A DNA stretch of 64,000 nucleotides from Ailurus styani (GCA_002007465.1 LNAC01000164.1:3016383-3080382), one strand, 5' to 3'. Counted from the first letter of the stretch, positions 20,356 through 31,393 are shown. The notes: generated by a model not told the origin, from the sequence alone. Numbers and translations are program-made.

Positions 20356-21017
20356 GTGCCCAGAAGCAAGGCACTAATGGTCTCTGCTTCTAAACTAGAA
20401 ACACAACACACATCCATGAATAGGTCCTCTCTGAAATGATTAGGAAAAAAGCCCTGTCCTGGCACCTCGGTGCCCAGGAACTGCCATCTTCATCCATTCA
20501 TCCTTCACCAAGCAAGTATAGCACAGCTGCTATATGTGAACCCTAGATCTTACGTTCTAGTGGGGAGAAACAAATAGAAAATAAGTAAACATGTAGCATT
20601 TCAGGTGGTATTAATTGCCTTGGGAAAAACAAAGTAGTGTAAGGGGGTTAGCACAGTGGAACTAGGGGACAAGAAAAGCCACTCAGAGGAAGTGGCATTT
20701 GAGCAGATACCGGAAGGGAGTGAAGGAGCTAGACTGGCAGCTCTGTCGGGGGGAAGAGTGCTCCAGGCAGAGGGAAGAGTAACTGCAAAAGCCCTGAGGT
20801 AGCATCTTGCAAGGAGTCCAGCATGGCTGGAGTGGAGTGAGCAAGGAGGAGCGAGATGGGAGATGAGAGCAGAAAGAAATTGGTGCTCAAGTAACATTGG
20901 GCTTTGTAGACCATAATAAGGATTTTAGATTTCATTCTGAGTGAGACTGAAGTCATCAGAAAGTTGTGCACAAAGGAGTGACATATTTTTGTTATACAGG
21001 ACTAGTTTGCTACTGGT

Positions 21018-21190
21018 TGTTTGTTTTTTAAGAAAGGGAGATGGGGGGAGGGGCAGAGGGAGAGGAAGAGAGAGACTCCTAAGCAGACTCATGGAGCCCG
21101 AAGCAGGGCTCCATCTCACAACCCTGAGATCATGGACCTGAGCTGAAATCAAGAGTCAGACGCTCAATTGACTAAGTCACCCAGGCACCT
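21018..21190 (-). mobile_element. older SINEC, minus
   Basis: TTTTTTAAGAAAGGGAGATG at the left and CTAAGTCACCCAGGCACC at the right, with the older core GAGCTGAAATCAAGAGTCAG. An imperfect target duplication TTTGCTACT / TTGGCTACT flanks it. Confidence 0.9.
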
Positions 21191-21284
21191 CTTGGCTACT
21201 CTTTTGAGAACAACCTACAGGGGACGGAGCAGAAGCAGGGAAACCACTTAGGAAGCTATGGTACTGCCTACTCATTTTCCCCCA

Positions 21285-21985
21285 GAATTCATATTCTCTT
21301 TCCACGTTTTAGCTGGGCACAAGGTGCTCAGAAAGAGGACTACATTTCCCAACCTCTCATGCAGCTAAGTGTGGCCATGTGACAAAATGCTGATTGATGG
21401 GATGTGAGGAGAGGGAGAGATGCAACTTTCAGGTCATGTTTTTAAAGGTATAGGCCCTCCCTCTACTTATTCCTTCTCCCCTTTCCACAGGCTGAAATCT
21501 CACGGGCAGGACAGTGGCACCTGGACCAGCTATCTTAGGCCACAAGATGGAAGTCACATGATGAAGAGGACAAGCCCCAAGCCCTGAGAAGCTAGGGTCC
21601 CTGACCATGTGTAATGACTTTATCAACCCAACTATCTATACACAGGTTCACAGTCAAGAGAATCAATCTTTTTTTTTTTAAAGATTTTATTTATTTATTC
21701 GACACAGAGAGAGAGATTACAAGTAGGCAGAGAGGCAGGCAGAGAGAGAGGAGAGAGGAGAAAGCAGGCTCCCCGCTGAGCAGAGAACCCGATGCGGGCC
21801 TCGATACCAGGACGCTGAGATCATGACCTGAGCCGAAAGCAGAGGCTTTAACCCACTGAGCCACCCAGGCACCCAAGAGAATCAATCTTGTAACTTATAT
21901 AAAACCCTGTGTTTTGAAGACTCTGACAGAGCAGCCTAATCTGGATTGTAACCAACTTAGAAGAAACCACAATGGCCTAGGCAAG
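21285..21985 (+). mobile_element. old repeat inserted in the ancient repeat, family uncertain
   Basis: TAGCTGGGCACAAGGTGCTC, ACTACATTTCCCAACCTCTC and GTGTGGCCATGTGACAAAAT are phrases of a common mammalian interspersed repeat, probably LTR-related. I do not name it. It lies between two halves of the ancient repeat and is itself cut by a young SINEC. Confidence 0.6.
21671..21874 (-). mobile_element. young SINEC, minus
   Basis: GAGAGATTACAAGTAGGCAG and GAGGCTTTAACCCACTGAGC. The 15-base target duplication AAGAGAATCAATCTT at 21656-21670 and 21875-21889 is exact. Confidence 0.98.
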
Positions 21986-22059
21986 TAATGATGGTGGCTC
22001 CGATGAGGGTAAAAGTGATGTAACTAGAGATTCTGGATATAATTTAAAGGTAGAACTTA

Positions 22060-22235
22060 CAGGGTGCCTGGGTGGCTCAGTCAGTTAAGTGTCTGCCTTC
22101 AGCTCAGGTCATGATCCCAGGGTTCTGGGGTCAAGCCCCACATCAGGCTCCCTGCTTCTCCCTCTCCTCCCTGCTCATGTTCTCTCTCGCTATTTCTCTC
22201 TCTCAAATAAATATATGAAATCTAAAAAAAAAAAA
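22060..22235 (+). mobile_element. SINEC
   Basis: GGGTGCCTGGGTGGCTCAGT head and TGGGGTCAAGCCCCACATCA box B region, with a slightly short CT-rich body. Target duplication AAAGGTAGAACTTA at 22046-22059 and 22236-22249 is exact. Confidence 0.96.
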
Positions 22236-22708
22236 AAAGGTAGAACTTATTTCTGAGGAATTGGATTAGGGGGCATTAAAGAAAGAGAAAAGCCAGGATG
22301 ACTCTGAAGTTTGGGGACTGAGAATAGAATAGAGTTGCATTTATCACAAGGGAGAAGACAGGGGCTGGGGGGCGCTATGAGTTTGAGAGGTGCCTGAGTG
22401 ACATTTACATGGAGATGTCAAGTAGCAGCTGGATGTGAGTCTAAAGTTCAGAAAAGATGTAGGGGCTGACGCTATCCATTTGGGATTCATCAACATGCAG
22501 CTGGCTTTAATGCCTTGAGATAGATGTGATTACTTAGGGAGTGACAGCAGGTCAAGAACAGCAGGGGTGTGATGACAGTCAGTCCCAGGCCATCACAGAG
22601 ATGAGGAAGATGAGGTGGAGCCAGCACAGGAGACTATGGAGGTGGGAGAACAGAGAGAGGGGTATCTTGGAAGCCAAATAAAGAGGGTATTTTAAGATGG
22701 AAGAAGCA

Positions 22709-22940
22709 TGGGGCTCTTGGTTAGCTCAGTTGGTTAAGCATCTGCCTTTGGCTCGGGTCATGATCTCAGGGTCCTGAGATCGAGCCCCGCATCGGGTTGC
22801 CCACTCAGCGGGAAGCCTGCTTCTCCCTCTCCCACTCCCCCTACTTGTGTTCCCTCTCTTGCTGTGTCTCTCTCTGTCAAATAAAATCTTAAAAAAAAAA
22901 AAAGATAAATAAAATCTTGAAAGAGAAAAAAAGAAAAAAG
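22709..22940 (+). mobile_element. SINEC with long mixed A tail
   Basis: GGGGCTCTTGGTTAGCTCAG head, GAGATCGAGCCCCGCATC box B, body CTACTTGTGTTCCCTCTCTT. The tail contains AATAAAATC twice, suggesting a tail duplication. The target site is not clear. Confidence 0.92.
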
Positions 22941-23045
22941 GAAGGAACAGCAACCATCCATGTCAATGTGGCTCCAGAATGACTAAGAAATGACCATGAC
23001 TGCTGAAATTGGCAACAGGGAAGTCATGGGTGACACAGACAAGAG

Positions 23046-24204
23046 AATTTTCAGAGAAGCACCGAGGACGAGACAGAAGAAGAGCAGAAGTGAAGATACC
23101 TCTGATTCCTGGCAGGCAGAAATCATCCCAACAACCTAACTTCTACCCTCCCTATCATCCTCTCACAACTGCCAGCATGCTAAAGGACATGAGGGCCCCC
23201 GGCAACTGAACCTTAGCTAGGTCCCCATCCCCACGTGTCTGAACGACCAGACCCTGCCCCGTCTCATCTCCCAGAGTCCCCAGGCTCTGGAGCCCAGAGC
23301 TCCCTGCACTGTCTCTGCCCTGCTGGCTCCCAAGGCCGCTGTCAAGGACTGCCTGGGCAGGCTAGGTGGCCAGGCCTGACTCTCCTGGATCATAATTAGG
23401 GCTGCTGCTGCTAATGGTGTTTGGCCCCTATGGAAGAGCAACTTGGGAAATCCTGATACTTCCAGTTTTCCCCCTCAGTGCTTTCCCGGATGCAATTTCC
23501 CAGCCACCGCCTGTGCTCCAGCCCCGGGCCCTGGCTGCCTGCTCACCAGGGAGAATGAAGACAGTGCCCTAGATGCAGTTCCAGAGGGCCAAATCAGTTA
23601 CTGAAGTCATCTCCTGGCCATTACTACAGCAGCATCGTATTAAGGCAGGTGCCGACTTTGGGACAGGTAGCAGGGGGTGCCGTGAGGAAGGGGTGGAGGC
23701 AGCAGACCAGCTCCACAGAGCACACAATGAACATCGCTAGCCGTGTGATCAGAAAACTGATGGCTAGGAGAAAGAAGGCCTCCCAGGAGAGCTCTGGAAT
23801 TTCCAGCAGAGATACAACTCAACCATCCACTCTTGCCTGACAAGAGAACTTCCTGGTGCTCTCCTCTCCAGGGGAGACAGCCTCAAGAGGCAGAACTCCG
23901 GACACTGCCCCATGGCCTGGCATCCCCAGACCTAGCTCTCCTCTGCCCCGGCAGACTCAAGTCCTGGCCTCTTGCCCTGCAAAGTGCTCACCCCATAACG
24001 GTCCTATCCCCCAGGTCTCGAGACTCTACCTCATTGCCCCAAAGGGCCTCCAGCTCTCTAGGGCGGGAGCTGTGGTTCCTCAGGGTCTCAGAGGAGCGCC
24101 AGAGGGTTCCCTTGGGTTAAGGGCACTGGGATTGACTGGACCTTGGATTCTGCTATGGAGGATAAAGATAGAAACCAGGATTTATAAGGCCCGGCTACAC
24201 GTGA
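23046..24204. other. unique DNA
   Basis: No supported gene. 23330-23660 contains CTGGATCATAATTAGGGCTG and CATTACTACAGCAGCATCG and may be a conserved element. Open frames of 95-119 codons at 23.8-24.2 kb match nothing I know. Confidence 0.45.
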
Positions 24205-24395
24205 GATCAATATAAGGCCCTTTTTAAAGTATAAAATATATATAACAAAAAATTTACCATTTTTAAGTGTACAGTTCTGTGGCATTAAGTGTATTCCTAT
24301 TTTTATACAACCATCACCACCATCCCTCTCCAGAACTTCTCCACCTTACCCAACTAAAATTCCATATCCATTAAACACTAACTCCCCTCAGTGTA
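24205..24395 (+). mobile_element. old LINE-like repeat, family uncertain
   Basis: AAAATTTACCATTTTTAAGT, TACAGTTCTGTGGCATTAAG, CAACCATCACCACCATCC and ATTAAACACTAACTCCCC form a well-known mammalian repeat phrase, probably the 3' part of an L1-lineage element. Confidence 0.6.
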
Positions 24396-24419
24396 GGGTC
24401 CTGCACTTTTATCTCTGGT

Positions 24420-24545
24420 AATCCTTATCGTGGAAATAAGAATTATTCCCATTTTCACCAGTGAGGACACTGAGGAAAAGTAGTGCTGCTTTCCCTAAGG
24501 ACAGACAGGCGCGGAGAGGATCTAAATTCCAGTCTGCTCAGTCCC
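24420..24545 (-). mobile_element. MIR, weak
   Basis: CATTTTCACCAGTGAGGACA and CTGAGGAAAAGTAGTG resemble the reversed MIR core; strongly diverged. Confidence 0.5.
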
Positions 24546-24595
24546 TAAGCTTCTGCGCTCTGTGCTTCCCCACGTTGAGCTGTCCAGTACGGGCA

Positions 24596-24616
24596 TGACA
24601 TCACTGAGTGATGTCA
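24596..24616. promoter_or_regulatory. 21-base perfect palindrome with CRE-like halves
   Basis: The arms TGACATCACT (24596-24605) and AGTGATGTCA (24607-24616) are exact reverse complements around a single G. Each arm contains a TGACATCA / TGATGTCA site of the ATF/CREB/AP-1 type. Function is not shown. Confidence 0.45.
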
Positions 24617-24798
24617 CTGACCACTAGTAACCTCACACATGATGTCGCATACCAAACTATGGCTGTTAGTGGGATTGCTTCTAGCCAGGGTGCTTTGTAC
24701 TTCTCAAGAAGGATTCCCAAAGCCAGGCCAGACACTATTAGTTAGTCTTGTGATGAGCTCACAGCACCCAGGGGCTCTGACACACCCTTCTCTAAAAA

Positions 24799-24995
24799 AA
24801 TTTTTTTAAGATTTTTATTTATTTATTTGAGAGGCAGAGAAAGAGGGGGGGGTGTGCACGCAGTGGGGAGGGGCAGAGGGAGAAGCAGACTCCCCGCTGA
24901 GCAGGGAGCCCGAAGTGGGACTCATCCCAGGACCCTGGGATCATGACCTGAGCTGAAGGCAGACGCTTGACCAACTGAGCCACCCAGATGCCCCC
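24799..24995 (-). mobile_element. SINEC, minus
   Basis: TTTTTTTAAGATTTTTATTT at the left, GGGATCATGACCTGAGCTGA and GAGCCACCCAGATGCCCC at the right. An imperfect target duplication CACCCTTCTCTA / TACACTTCTTTA flanks it. Confidence 0.93.
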
Positions 24996-25008
24996 ATACA
25001 CTTCTTTA

Positions 25009-25694
25009 AATTGGTAGCTCTCTCCAAAGTGACTGTGTTCCTTCCCGGGGTGCTGGGCCCCTGACAGTCCTCAAGCTCCCCCTCCACAGCGTGGAATAAC
25101 GAAAGGAGCACAGGCTATGCGGTTGGATGGGCTTGGACTGGGATTCTGCCTCTGTTACTCTATAACCGTTTGAGTCTAACTCTTCTGGACAAAGAGACGC
25201 CCTCAGGTTAGCTTCAGCAGAGAAGGTGCATGTCGGCATGCTGGGGCCTCTCCAGACCCTCCACGAGCAGGAGCTAAAGCAGGGCATGAATCTAGATGCG
25301 AGACTTCTCAGCAGCTGGACGTCCTGGCTCTTCCTTGTCAGGTCCCACCCACACTTAAAATGACTTAGCCACACTGGCCAGGTCGGCTTCTCTTCCAAGC
25401 TGTGGACACTCTGGGGAAGTCTGTGCTTTAGGCGGAGGTTTCTAAGACATGGGATCTGATTGGCCTAGCTTGTCTTTTTTTCCACCAGGCCACAAATTAG
25501 AGGTGGTTGGCCAGCCCCTAAACTGACCTTGGGTGAGAACCTCCTCTGGTCCCATCACCTAGGCCAGAGGAGGGTGGTGCTGGATAAGTGGTAGTCTAAG
25601 AAACTGTTGGCAGAGGAGTCCTGTGGTACATAATATGGCGGGCAGCCAAGTTTGGGCCAGTCTCTTAAAGGTGGTAAGTAAATGGGTCCAATAC
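25009..25694. other. unique DNA
   Basis: No gene or repeat recognised. An open frame of 130 codons on the minus strand (25006-25398) has no family resemblance. Confidence 0.5.
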
Positions 25695-25850
25695 AATACA
25701 TTAAGTGTGTAAGTTACTTAACTTCTCTGGGCCTCAGCTGTTCTCTCATCTATACAAATGGAACAATAATTCCTACCTGATATTGTTGTTGCAAAGACTA
25801 AATGCGAGGACCAAAGTCAAAGTGCCTGGCATGTGCTTTCCCTCTTGCAG
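25695..25850 (+). mobile_element. MIR SINE
   Basis: AAGTTACTTAACTTCTCTGG, GCCTCAGCTGTTCTCTCATC, TGTTGTTGCAAAGACTAAAT and GTGCCTGGCATGTGC follow the MIR order. Confidence 0.88.
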
Positions 25851-26354
25851 GAAGGGCCACTTCCAGGCCTGTATTGACCTCAGCTGAAAAAAACTCAAGA
25901 GGGAGTTCTCCTGCAGCAGATTGAATTCTTCCTGAGGACAAGCATGATGCCTCACTCTCTTTTTGTTTTTCTCTTGGCACCTCCATTGATATATTTTATT
26001 CTCTCCTGTTGGAATGGGCTTCCCAGCCAATCACCCAGTGGGAGAGAGAGAGGAGGTATCCTCCTTTATATTCCTGAAGGGCCCGTAGTGTTAGCTAACC
26101 CTCTCTAAGAACCATTGGCAACATGAGTGATGGAGAGCAGAAAGGGCTCTTATGTCAAAAGGAAGATAAATGTGCCCCTGCGATTAGGAGGACACTTTGA
26201 TGGAAAGCCTGGGACAAGGCAGCATTTTTCTCTGAAATGCTATGAGACAATAAAAATAGAAATAGGTCTTCCCCCAACGCAGGGGCCTGGGGCAAATGAC
26301 TTAATTTTTCAGTGGTTAATCTATGTTCAGAGAAACTGTCCTAGGCCTCATACG
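25851..26354. other. unique DNA
   Basis: No gene supported. AT-moderate; 26130-26300 could be a conserved element but I have no direct evidence. Confidence 0.4.
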
Positions 26355-27356
26355 ATCATTGACTCAGCAGATATTTACAAAATGTCTGCTCTCATGGAAC
26401 TTACAATCTCCTCAGGGAGAGATACTACTCAAACAATCCCACATGAATATATAAGGACAAACCAAACCACGGTGAGCATTATGAAGGAAAGGAACATTTT
26501 CTAGGAGAGCTTATACCAAAGAACCTGAAGTAGGTTGGGGAGTCAGACATGTTAAAGATGTTGCACTTCCTCTTGAGAGCAGTAGGAGGTTACTGAAGGA
26601 TTTAAACAGGGTTTTGCATGATTAGATTTGTGTTTTAAAAAGATCACTCCTCGGGGTGCCTGGGTGGTGGCTCAGTTGGGTCCTGGGATGGAGCCCCATG
26701 TGGGGAATCCCCGCTCGGCAGGGGGCCTGCTTCTGTCTCTCCCATTCCCCCTGCTTGTGTTCCCTTTCTCCCTGTCACTCTCTCTGTCAAATAAATAAAA
26801 TAATAAAATAAAATAAAATAAAATAAAATAAAATAAAATAAAATAAAGTAAAATAAAATAAAATAAAATAGAGATCACTCCACTATGATAAAGGGAACTG
26901 TTGTGGTAATTGCAGCAAGAGATAATGATGTTTTTGACTTTGGTAATGGTGGTAATGGTGGAGATAGAGAGAAGTTATGGACTAAAAAGATATTTAGGAG
27001 GTAAAATTAACAGAACACAATGATTGACTGGAAATGGGGGAGAGGGAATGTGGTTAGGATAAGGATCCCAGCTTGTATAACTGCAAGGTAGATAATGTGG
27101 GAGAAGACCACAGGTGAAGTCTTTGACAGGTTGCCCTTGGAGAACCTTTGAGAAGTCCAATATCAATGTTGAATTAGCAGCTGGATACATGTCTGGAGCT
27201 CCAAGGAGAGGTCAGAGCTAGAAGAACAAATGTGTGGGTCATTTGCTCAGAGGTAGTTCAAAGGCAGTAGAGGAGTTCACCTAAGGAGAGAATGAAGAAA
27301 GAGAAGAAAAGAGGACCAGGGTCAAACCCTAAGGAACTCAGACATGTCCTTTAGGG
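26355..27356 (+). mobile_element. ancient unnamed repeat, second copy, interrupted
   Basis: ATGGAACTTACAATCTCCTC, AGTAGGAGGTTACTGAAGG, TTTGTGTTTTAAAAAGATCA, GGAGATAGAGAGAAGTTATG and TGTCTGGAGCTCCAAGGAGA match the family seen at 20.5 kb. It is split by a SINEC and then by the Charlie transposon; a scrap may resume at 29122-29170. Confidence 0.75.
26651..26871 (+). mobile_element. SINEC, internally shortened, (AAAAT)n tail
   Basis: The head TGCCTGGGTGGTGGCTCAGT is followed almost at once by GGGTCCTGGGATGGAGCCCC, so about 40 bases between box A and box B are missing. The tail has expanded to an (AAAAT)n run at 26788-26871. Target duplication AGATCACTCC at 26641-26650 and 26872-26881 is exact. 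Confidence 0.93.
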
Positions 27357-27679
27357 CAGTGGTTCTCAAAGTGTGATCCAAGGATCCTCTGGGAGGCGCC
27401 CCAGACCCTAAGCATCCACAAGGTCAAAACTATTTTCATAACACTAAGACATCTATTTACCTTTTTCACTGTGTTAATATTTGCATTGATGGTACACAAA
27501 CAACAGGGGGTAAAATAGTTTGCACCTGAGCAGAAATCAAAGCATAGCACAAAAATGTACTAGTAGTAGTCCCTGTGTTGTTCACCACCACACACATGCA
27601 GTAAAAAAAATCACTTTCACTTAGGAATGTCTTTGATAAAACAGTAAATATTATTAATTTTTTCTAAGTCTCAACTCTC

Positions 27680-27778
27680 TCTTTTTTTTAAGTAGGCTCC
27701 ATGCCTAACGTGGGGCTTGAACTCATGATCCTGAGATCAAGAGTCACATGCCCTACAGACCAAGTCAGCCATTGCCCC
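27680..27778 (-). mobile_element. old SINEC inside the Charlie element
   Basis: GGGGCTTGAACTCATGATCC and GAGATCAAGAGTCACATG are the reversed core of an old SINEC. Target duplication TAAGTCTCAACTCTC at 27665-27679 recurs with one change at 27779-27793. Confidence 0.92.
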
Positions 27779-28157
27779 TAAATCTCAACTCTCAAGTACA
27801 TCTTTTTAATATTCTGTCTGGGGAAATACAAACTACACTTAAAGCACTTCTGTTGTATCCCAAATACAATGGTTGTCCCCAGGGAAAGCACTTCTGCAAG
27901 TGTTTGAGTTTCAAGCCAAACTAGCCTCTTTTTCCATGGAACATTATTTTTACTTGAAAGAATGATTGAAAGACAAACTAAGATTATTCAGATTTGGTGT
28001 TTGGCAGACCATTTCCCCAAAATGAACAAAGTAAGCCTGTCACTCCAAGGAAAACAACTGACAGTGTTTGTTGCCAATGATAAAATTTAAGCTTTCAAGC
28101 AAAAATTAGAATTTTGGAACACTTGTATCTGCCACAAGTGAGCTTGACAGCTTCCCA

Positions 28158-28346
28158 ATGCTTAAAGATTTATCTGATGAGATTGATGGTGGTAGAATGA
28201 ATATGATTTTTAAAATATTATATAATGAACAGTATCAACAGTTGGAAGATCTATGTAACTCAAAGGATCTATATTTTCCAAATGACCAGTGTGTGACGTT
28301 AAAAAGTCTACTCAAAGTGCAAGATAACCCAACAGATGTAATGTAA
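28158..28346 (+). pseudogene. hAT transposase fragment
   Basis: A short open stretch of 62 codons within the Charlie element. Its residues (SDEIDGGR, YNEQYQQLEDL, YFPNDQCVTLKS) follow the C-terminal half of Charlie-type hAT transposases, which are DDE enzymes. It ends at a stop at the same point where the coding frame is known to continue, and related text resumes downstream in another frame. It has no start of its own and is surely non-functional. Confidence 0.75.
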
Positions 28347-28660
28347 TAGAGTAAGAATTATTTGATATGGTCTCAGATTCCACATTGCAACTAACCTTTA
28401 AGAAATTACTGTGTATGGAGTTTTGGTGTAGTGTCAAAGAAGAAGACCTACAATTATTTGAAACCTAAAATATTCCCTTTCTCAATTCTATGAGTTTTCA
28501 ACTCTTTATATACTTCAACCAAAACAACAGATTGAAAACAAATGAATGCAGAAGCAGAAATAAGAATCCAGGTGTCTTCTACTAAGCCAGATATTAAAGA
28601 GATTTGCAGAAATGCCAAAACATGCCAATCTTAGCACTAATTTTTTTTTTAATATAACTC

Positions 28661-28876
28661 GAGGCACCTGGGTGGCTCAGTTCAGCACCTGACTCTTGAT
28701 TTCAGCTCAGGTCATGATCTCAGGGTTGTGAGATCGAGACCTGCGTGGGGCTCCCCGCTTAGTGTGGGATCTGTTGGAGATTCTCTCCCTCTCCCTACCC
28801 CTCTGCTCCTCCCCCTGCTTGTGCCCTCTCTCTCTCACTCAAATAAATAAACAAAATCTTAAAAAAAATAAAAAAC
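28661..28876 (+). mobile_element. older SINEC inside the Charlie element
   Basis: GAGGCACCTGGGTGGCTCAG head, GTGAGATCGAGACCTGCG box B region, and the body TGTTGGAGATTCTCTCCC of an older subfamily; AAATAAATAAACAAAATC tail. Confidence 0.94.
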
Positions 28877-28927
28877 ATAGTTCTATTTTCAAAAATATAT
28901 ATATACATACATAGTTCTATTTTCAAC
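28876..28927 (+). repeat. short direct duplication around an (AT)n run
   Basis: CATAGTTCTATTTTCAA occurs at 28876-28892 and again at about 28910-28926, separated by a short ATATAT/ACATAC tract. It looks like a local replication-slippage duplication of about 34 bases. Confidence 0.8.
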
Positions 28928-29169
28928 AAAATGCGTTACTTACATTAACACATAATGGGGTAATGTTTTTAAAGGGATTAATCACTACTCTTTTAACTTC
29001 TGGGTTTTATTTTTAATACAGTAAATATCAATGCTATAACCCACATAAAAACTCTGGGAGACCTCAGTAATTTTTAAGAGTATAAAGCAACATTAAGACC
29101 AAAAAAATTGAGAACTGTTAGCTTAGAAACTGCAATCCTCTCATTTTAAGAGGTCATTCTATACAACTT

Positions 29170-29864
29170 CTTGAACAAACAACTTGGAATAAGGTAGCTC
29201 TCCTAATTCATAAATACCTTTAGGGAAGAGGAAACACTACAATTCACATATAGGCACAATGTTTTGGAGCTGCAGAGATGGGCCCCATCGGTTTTTAAAA
29301 GCGCCCAGGAAAAGCCCTCCCATCAGAAAGCCCCCCCGCCGCCCCTGTCCCTCTTTCTTCCCCCCAGAAACTAATGGCTCAAGCAGTCAGTGAAATCCAA
29401 CATCTTTCTCTGTAAGTGCCACCACCTCTTCCCATCAGCACATCTTACCCTTGATTTTTCATCTGAGCCTGGGAGAGGCAGTGCTAGAGGAAAGGAACAT
29501 GAAGGGGCAGATAGGGTCAGATGTGTTTCTGAAATGCCAGCACATTCAATTTGTTGGGTATTTTGCGTGAATTTCCTCTTGAGTTCACAGGCTCCTAACT
29601 CAGCAGAATTAAAATGGAATGAAGTAATTAGAGCAGCAGACTGCGAGAATGTTCTGGGCCTGGCACACAGGAAATGTGGGGCAGAGGGAAAGGAAGGAGA
29701 GAAGAGAGCCTTAAAGCAGAGGGCTCAGCAAGAGACCCATCCCAAGAGCTAGCTCCTTGGGAAAGCCTCCCCCATGCTCCCTAGTCCCTGGATCAGGAGC
29801 GCTCTCCTCCGCTCTGCTTTATAAGAATCTTCTCCTGGTTTGGCCCGTCTTAATCAGGCTCCAA
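29170..29864. other. unique DNA
   Basis: No gene supported. GAATTAAAATGGAATGAAGT and GTAATTAGAGCAGC near 29606-29640 may belong to a conserved element. An open frame of 120 codons (29390-29752) matches nothing I know. Confidence 0.45.
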
Positions 29865-30025
29865 CCTTCCCTTCTAGGCTCCTTTTCAGACACTCCAACC
29901 AGACGCATCTTACTTCTGCTCATACCAAACTCATCATTCTCTGCCTACACCATGGTTCTTTGTGCCCTTGGACTTGTATTTATTACACTGTATTGAAATA
30001 ACTGCTTACATGTCTGACTCTACCA
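29865..30025 (+). mobile_element. L2, 3' region
   Basis: CAGACACTCCAACCAGACGC and CTTCTGCTCATACCAAACTC parallel the L2 copy at 31.9 kb, and TGTATTTATTACACTGTATTG is the L2 text upstream of the end. Confidence 0.75.
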
Positions 30026-30136
30026 AGAGAGGAGTGGCTCCCCAACCACTGGATTTCAAGCATGCATTGCGTCCTGTGCACTAAACCAACCACCACCTCC
30101 TAACAAGACTTTCTCCACTGCTTCCTAAATTAGTTT

Positions 30137-30342
30137 TTTTTTAAGATTTTATTTATTTATTTGACAAAGAGAGCGAGATTACAAGAAAAGACAAAGAGAC
30201 GCAGAGAGGCAGGCAGAGAGAGAGGAGGAAGCAGGCTCCCTGCTGAGCAGAGAGTCCGATGCAGAGCTCCATCCCAGGACCCTGAGACCATGATCTGAGC
30301 CAAAGGCAGAAGCCTTAACCCACTGAGCCACCCAGGCACCCC
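30137..30342 (-). mobile_element. young-type SINEC, minus
   Basis: GAGCGAGATTACAAGAAAAG and GCCTTAACCCACTGAGCCAC. Target duplication CCTAAATTAGTTT at 30124-30136 and 30343-30355 is exact. Confidence 0.97.
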
Positions 30343-30355
30343 CCTAAATTAGTTT

Positions 30356-31299
30356 AAACCTACAAGCCTTAAGTTATAAACAGGAGGATGCAGCCTTGCT
30401 ACAGCATGGTGGGGTGAGCTTAGGTGCTAATGCTTCATTGCTAGCAGGCATGTCACTGGCCCAGTGATACGATTGTAGGGATTGATGTGTGGGTTATTTA
30501 TGCCTGAGCCACAAAAACCCCGAATGCCTGGCTCATTGGGATAAAACTGGTGACCCCATCGAGTTACACTGCAAGAAAGGCCAGAGGCTCCTCACTCTGC
30601 AGCATCCTACTTCTATTTCGACAGCTTTTCCTGTTACACTTGCTGGATCTCTCTGTAGAAGTGCTGTCCTTTACTGATAAGAGGAATGCAGAGCTCCTGG
30701 GCCTGCAGGCTCCTGGAACATCAGCTATCCCCTCCATGCTATCAGGCAGAGCAACTGCTCTCTAGAGAGAAAATTCCTCTCTAGAATCCTGACTCTCTCA
30801 AAACCAAGAACTCTCCCCTTCTCCCATTTCTGACTCTGGAGAGGGTAGGAAATGGTATGAGAGCCTGCATTTGTCTCAGTCACAGCTGGTAAACTGATGT
30901 TCCCTACATAGGTCCACTCCTTTAGATGAAAAAGGCCTTCTCTTAGTCCCACCATTGTAATGATATTCCCTTCTATCATTAGAAGGGAAATTAACTTAAT
31001 GGGAAATTAACCTTTAACCAGCAAATTTCTCTCATACACACTATTTCTGAGCTATGACAAAATATTGCTGACTTTTCACTTTGCCAAGTGAACATAAAAC
31101 AAAACAAAGCCCTACCATTTACTATTATCTTTTCAAGGAAATATGCACATATGAATATAACCTCCCATTATAAAGGAAAGATTTCATATGGAATATATTT
31201 AGATTTATTTCAAGACTCATTACACTGTCCTCGTTTTTTCTCAATTCATCATGGTAGTGAAATGGGCCCGTGAATACTGTAGTATGGGGTTTGTGAAAA
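30356..31299. other. unique DNA
   Basis: No gene or repeat recognised. Confidence 0.5.
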
Positions 31300-31393
31300 A
31301 CTACACCAGACTGTGAGCTCCCCTGAGCAAGGAGTGGTTTTTCTAACTTTGTCTTTTCCCAGGACCTAACCTAGAGCCTGGCTTCTGATAAGC
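31300..31393 (+). mobile_element. L2 3' end
   Basis: AGACTGTGAGCTCCCCTGAG, AACTTTGTCTTTTCCCAGGA and TAGAGCCTGGCTTCTGATAA: the L2 end, stopped by the SINEC on its right and then not resumed beyond it in any clear way. Confidence 0.75.

Larger units (their letters stand above)
20488..23045 (+). mobile_element. ancient interspersed repeat, unnamed family, interrupted
   Basis: A long non-coding repeat whose phrases I know from many mammalian genomes but whose family name I cannot give: TTCTAGTGGGGAGAAACAAA, AGTGGCATTTGAGCAGATAC, GCTCCAGGCAGAGGGAAGAG, AAGCCCTGAGG, GGCTTTGTAGACCATAATAA, then GAGATGTCAAGTAGCAGCTG and GTGACACAGACAAGAG. It is split by SINECs and by another repeat (21285-21985). Fragments of the same family recur at 26.4, 39.4, 40.9, 46.3, 53.4, 55.0 and 56.4 kb. 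Confidence 0.75.
27357..29121 (+). mobile_element. hAT-Charlie DNA transposon, degenerate
   Basis: The left terminal repeat CAGTGGTTCTCAAAGTGTG starts at 27357, and a decayed right end GAGAACTGTTAG lies at 29110-29121. The interior carries transposase text in several frames: on the plus strand around 27840-28560, with MLKDLSDEIDGG at 28158 and FPNDQCVTLKSL nearby. Later fragments match the C-terminal dimerisation region of Charlie-type transposases (AEAEIRIQ-like text at 28550). Frameshifts, stops and two SINEC insertions show it is dead. Roughly 1.4 kb remains without the SINEs, so internal deletions are likely. Confidence 0.85.

Noticed and set aside
22365..22378. CTCF-like GGGGGGCGCTA
   Set aside because: It lies inside the ancient repeat and only half of the core matches.
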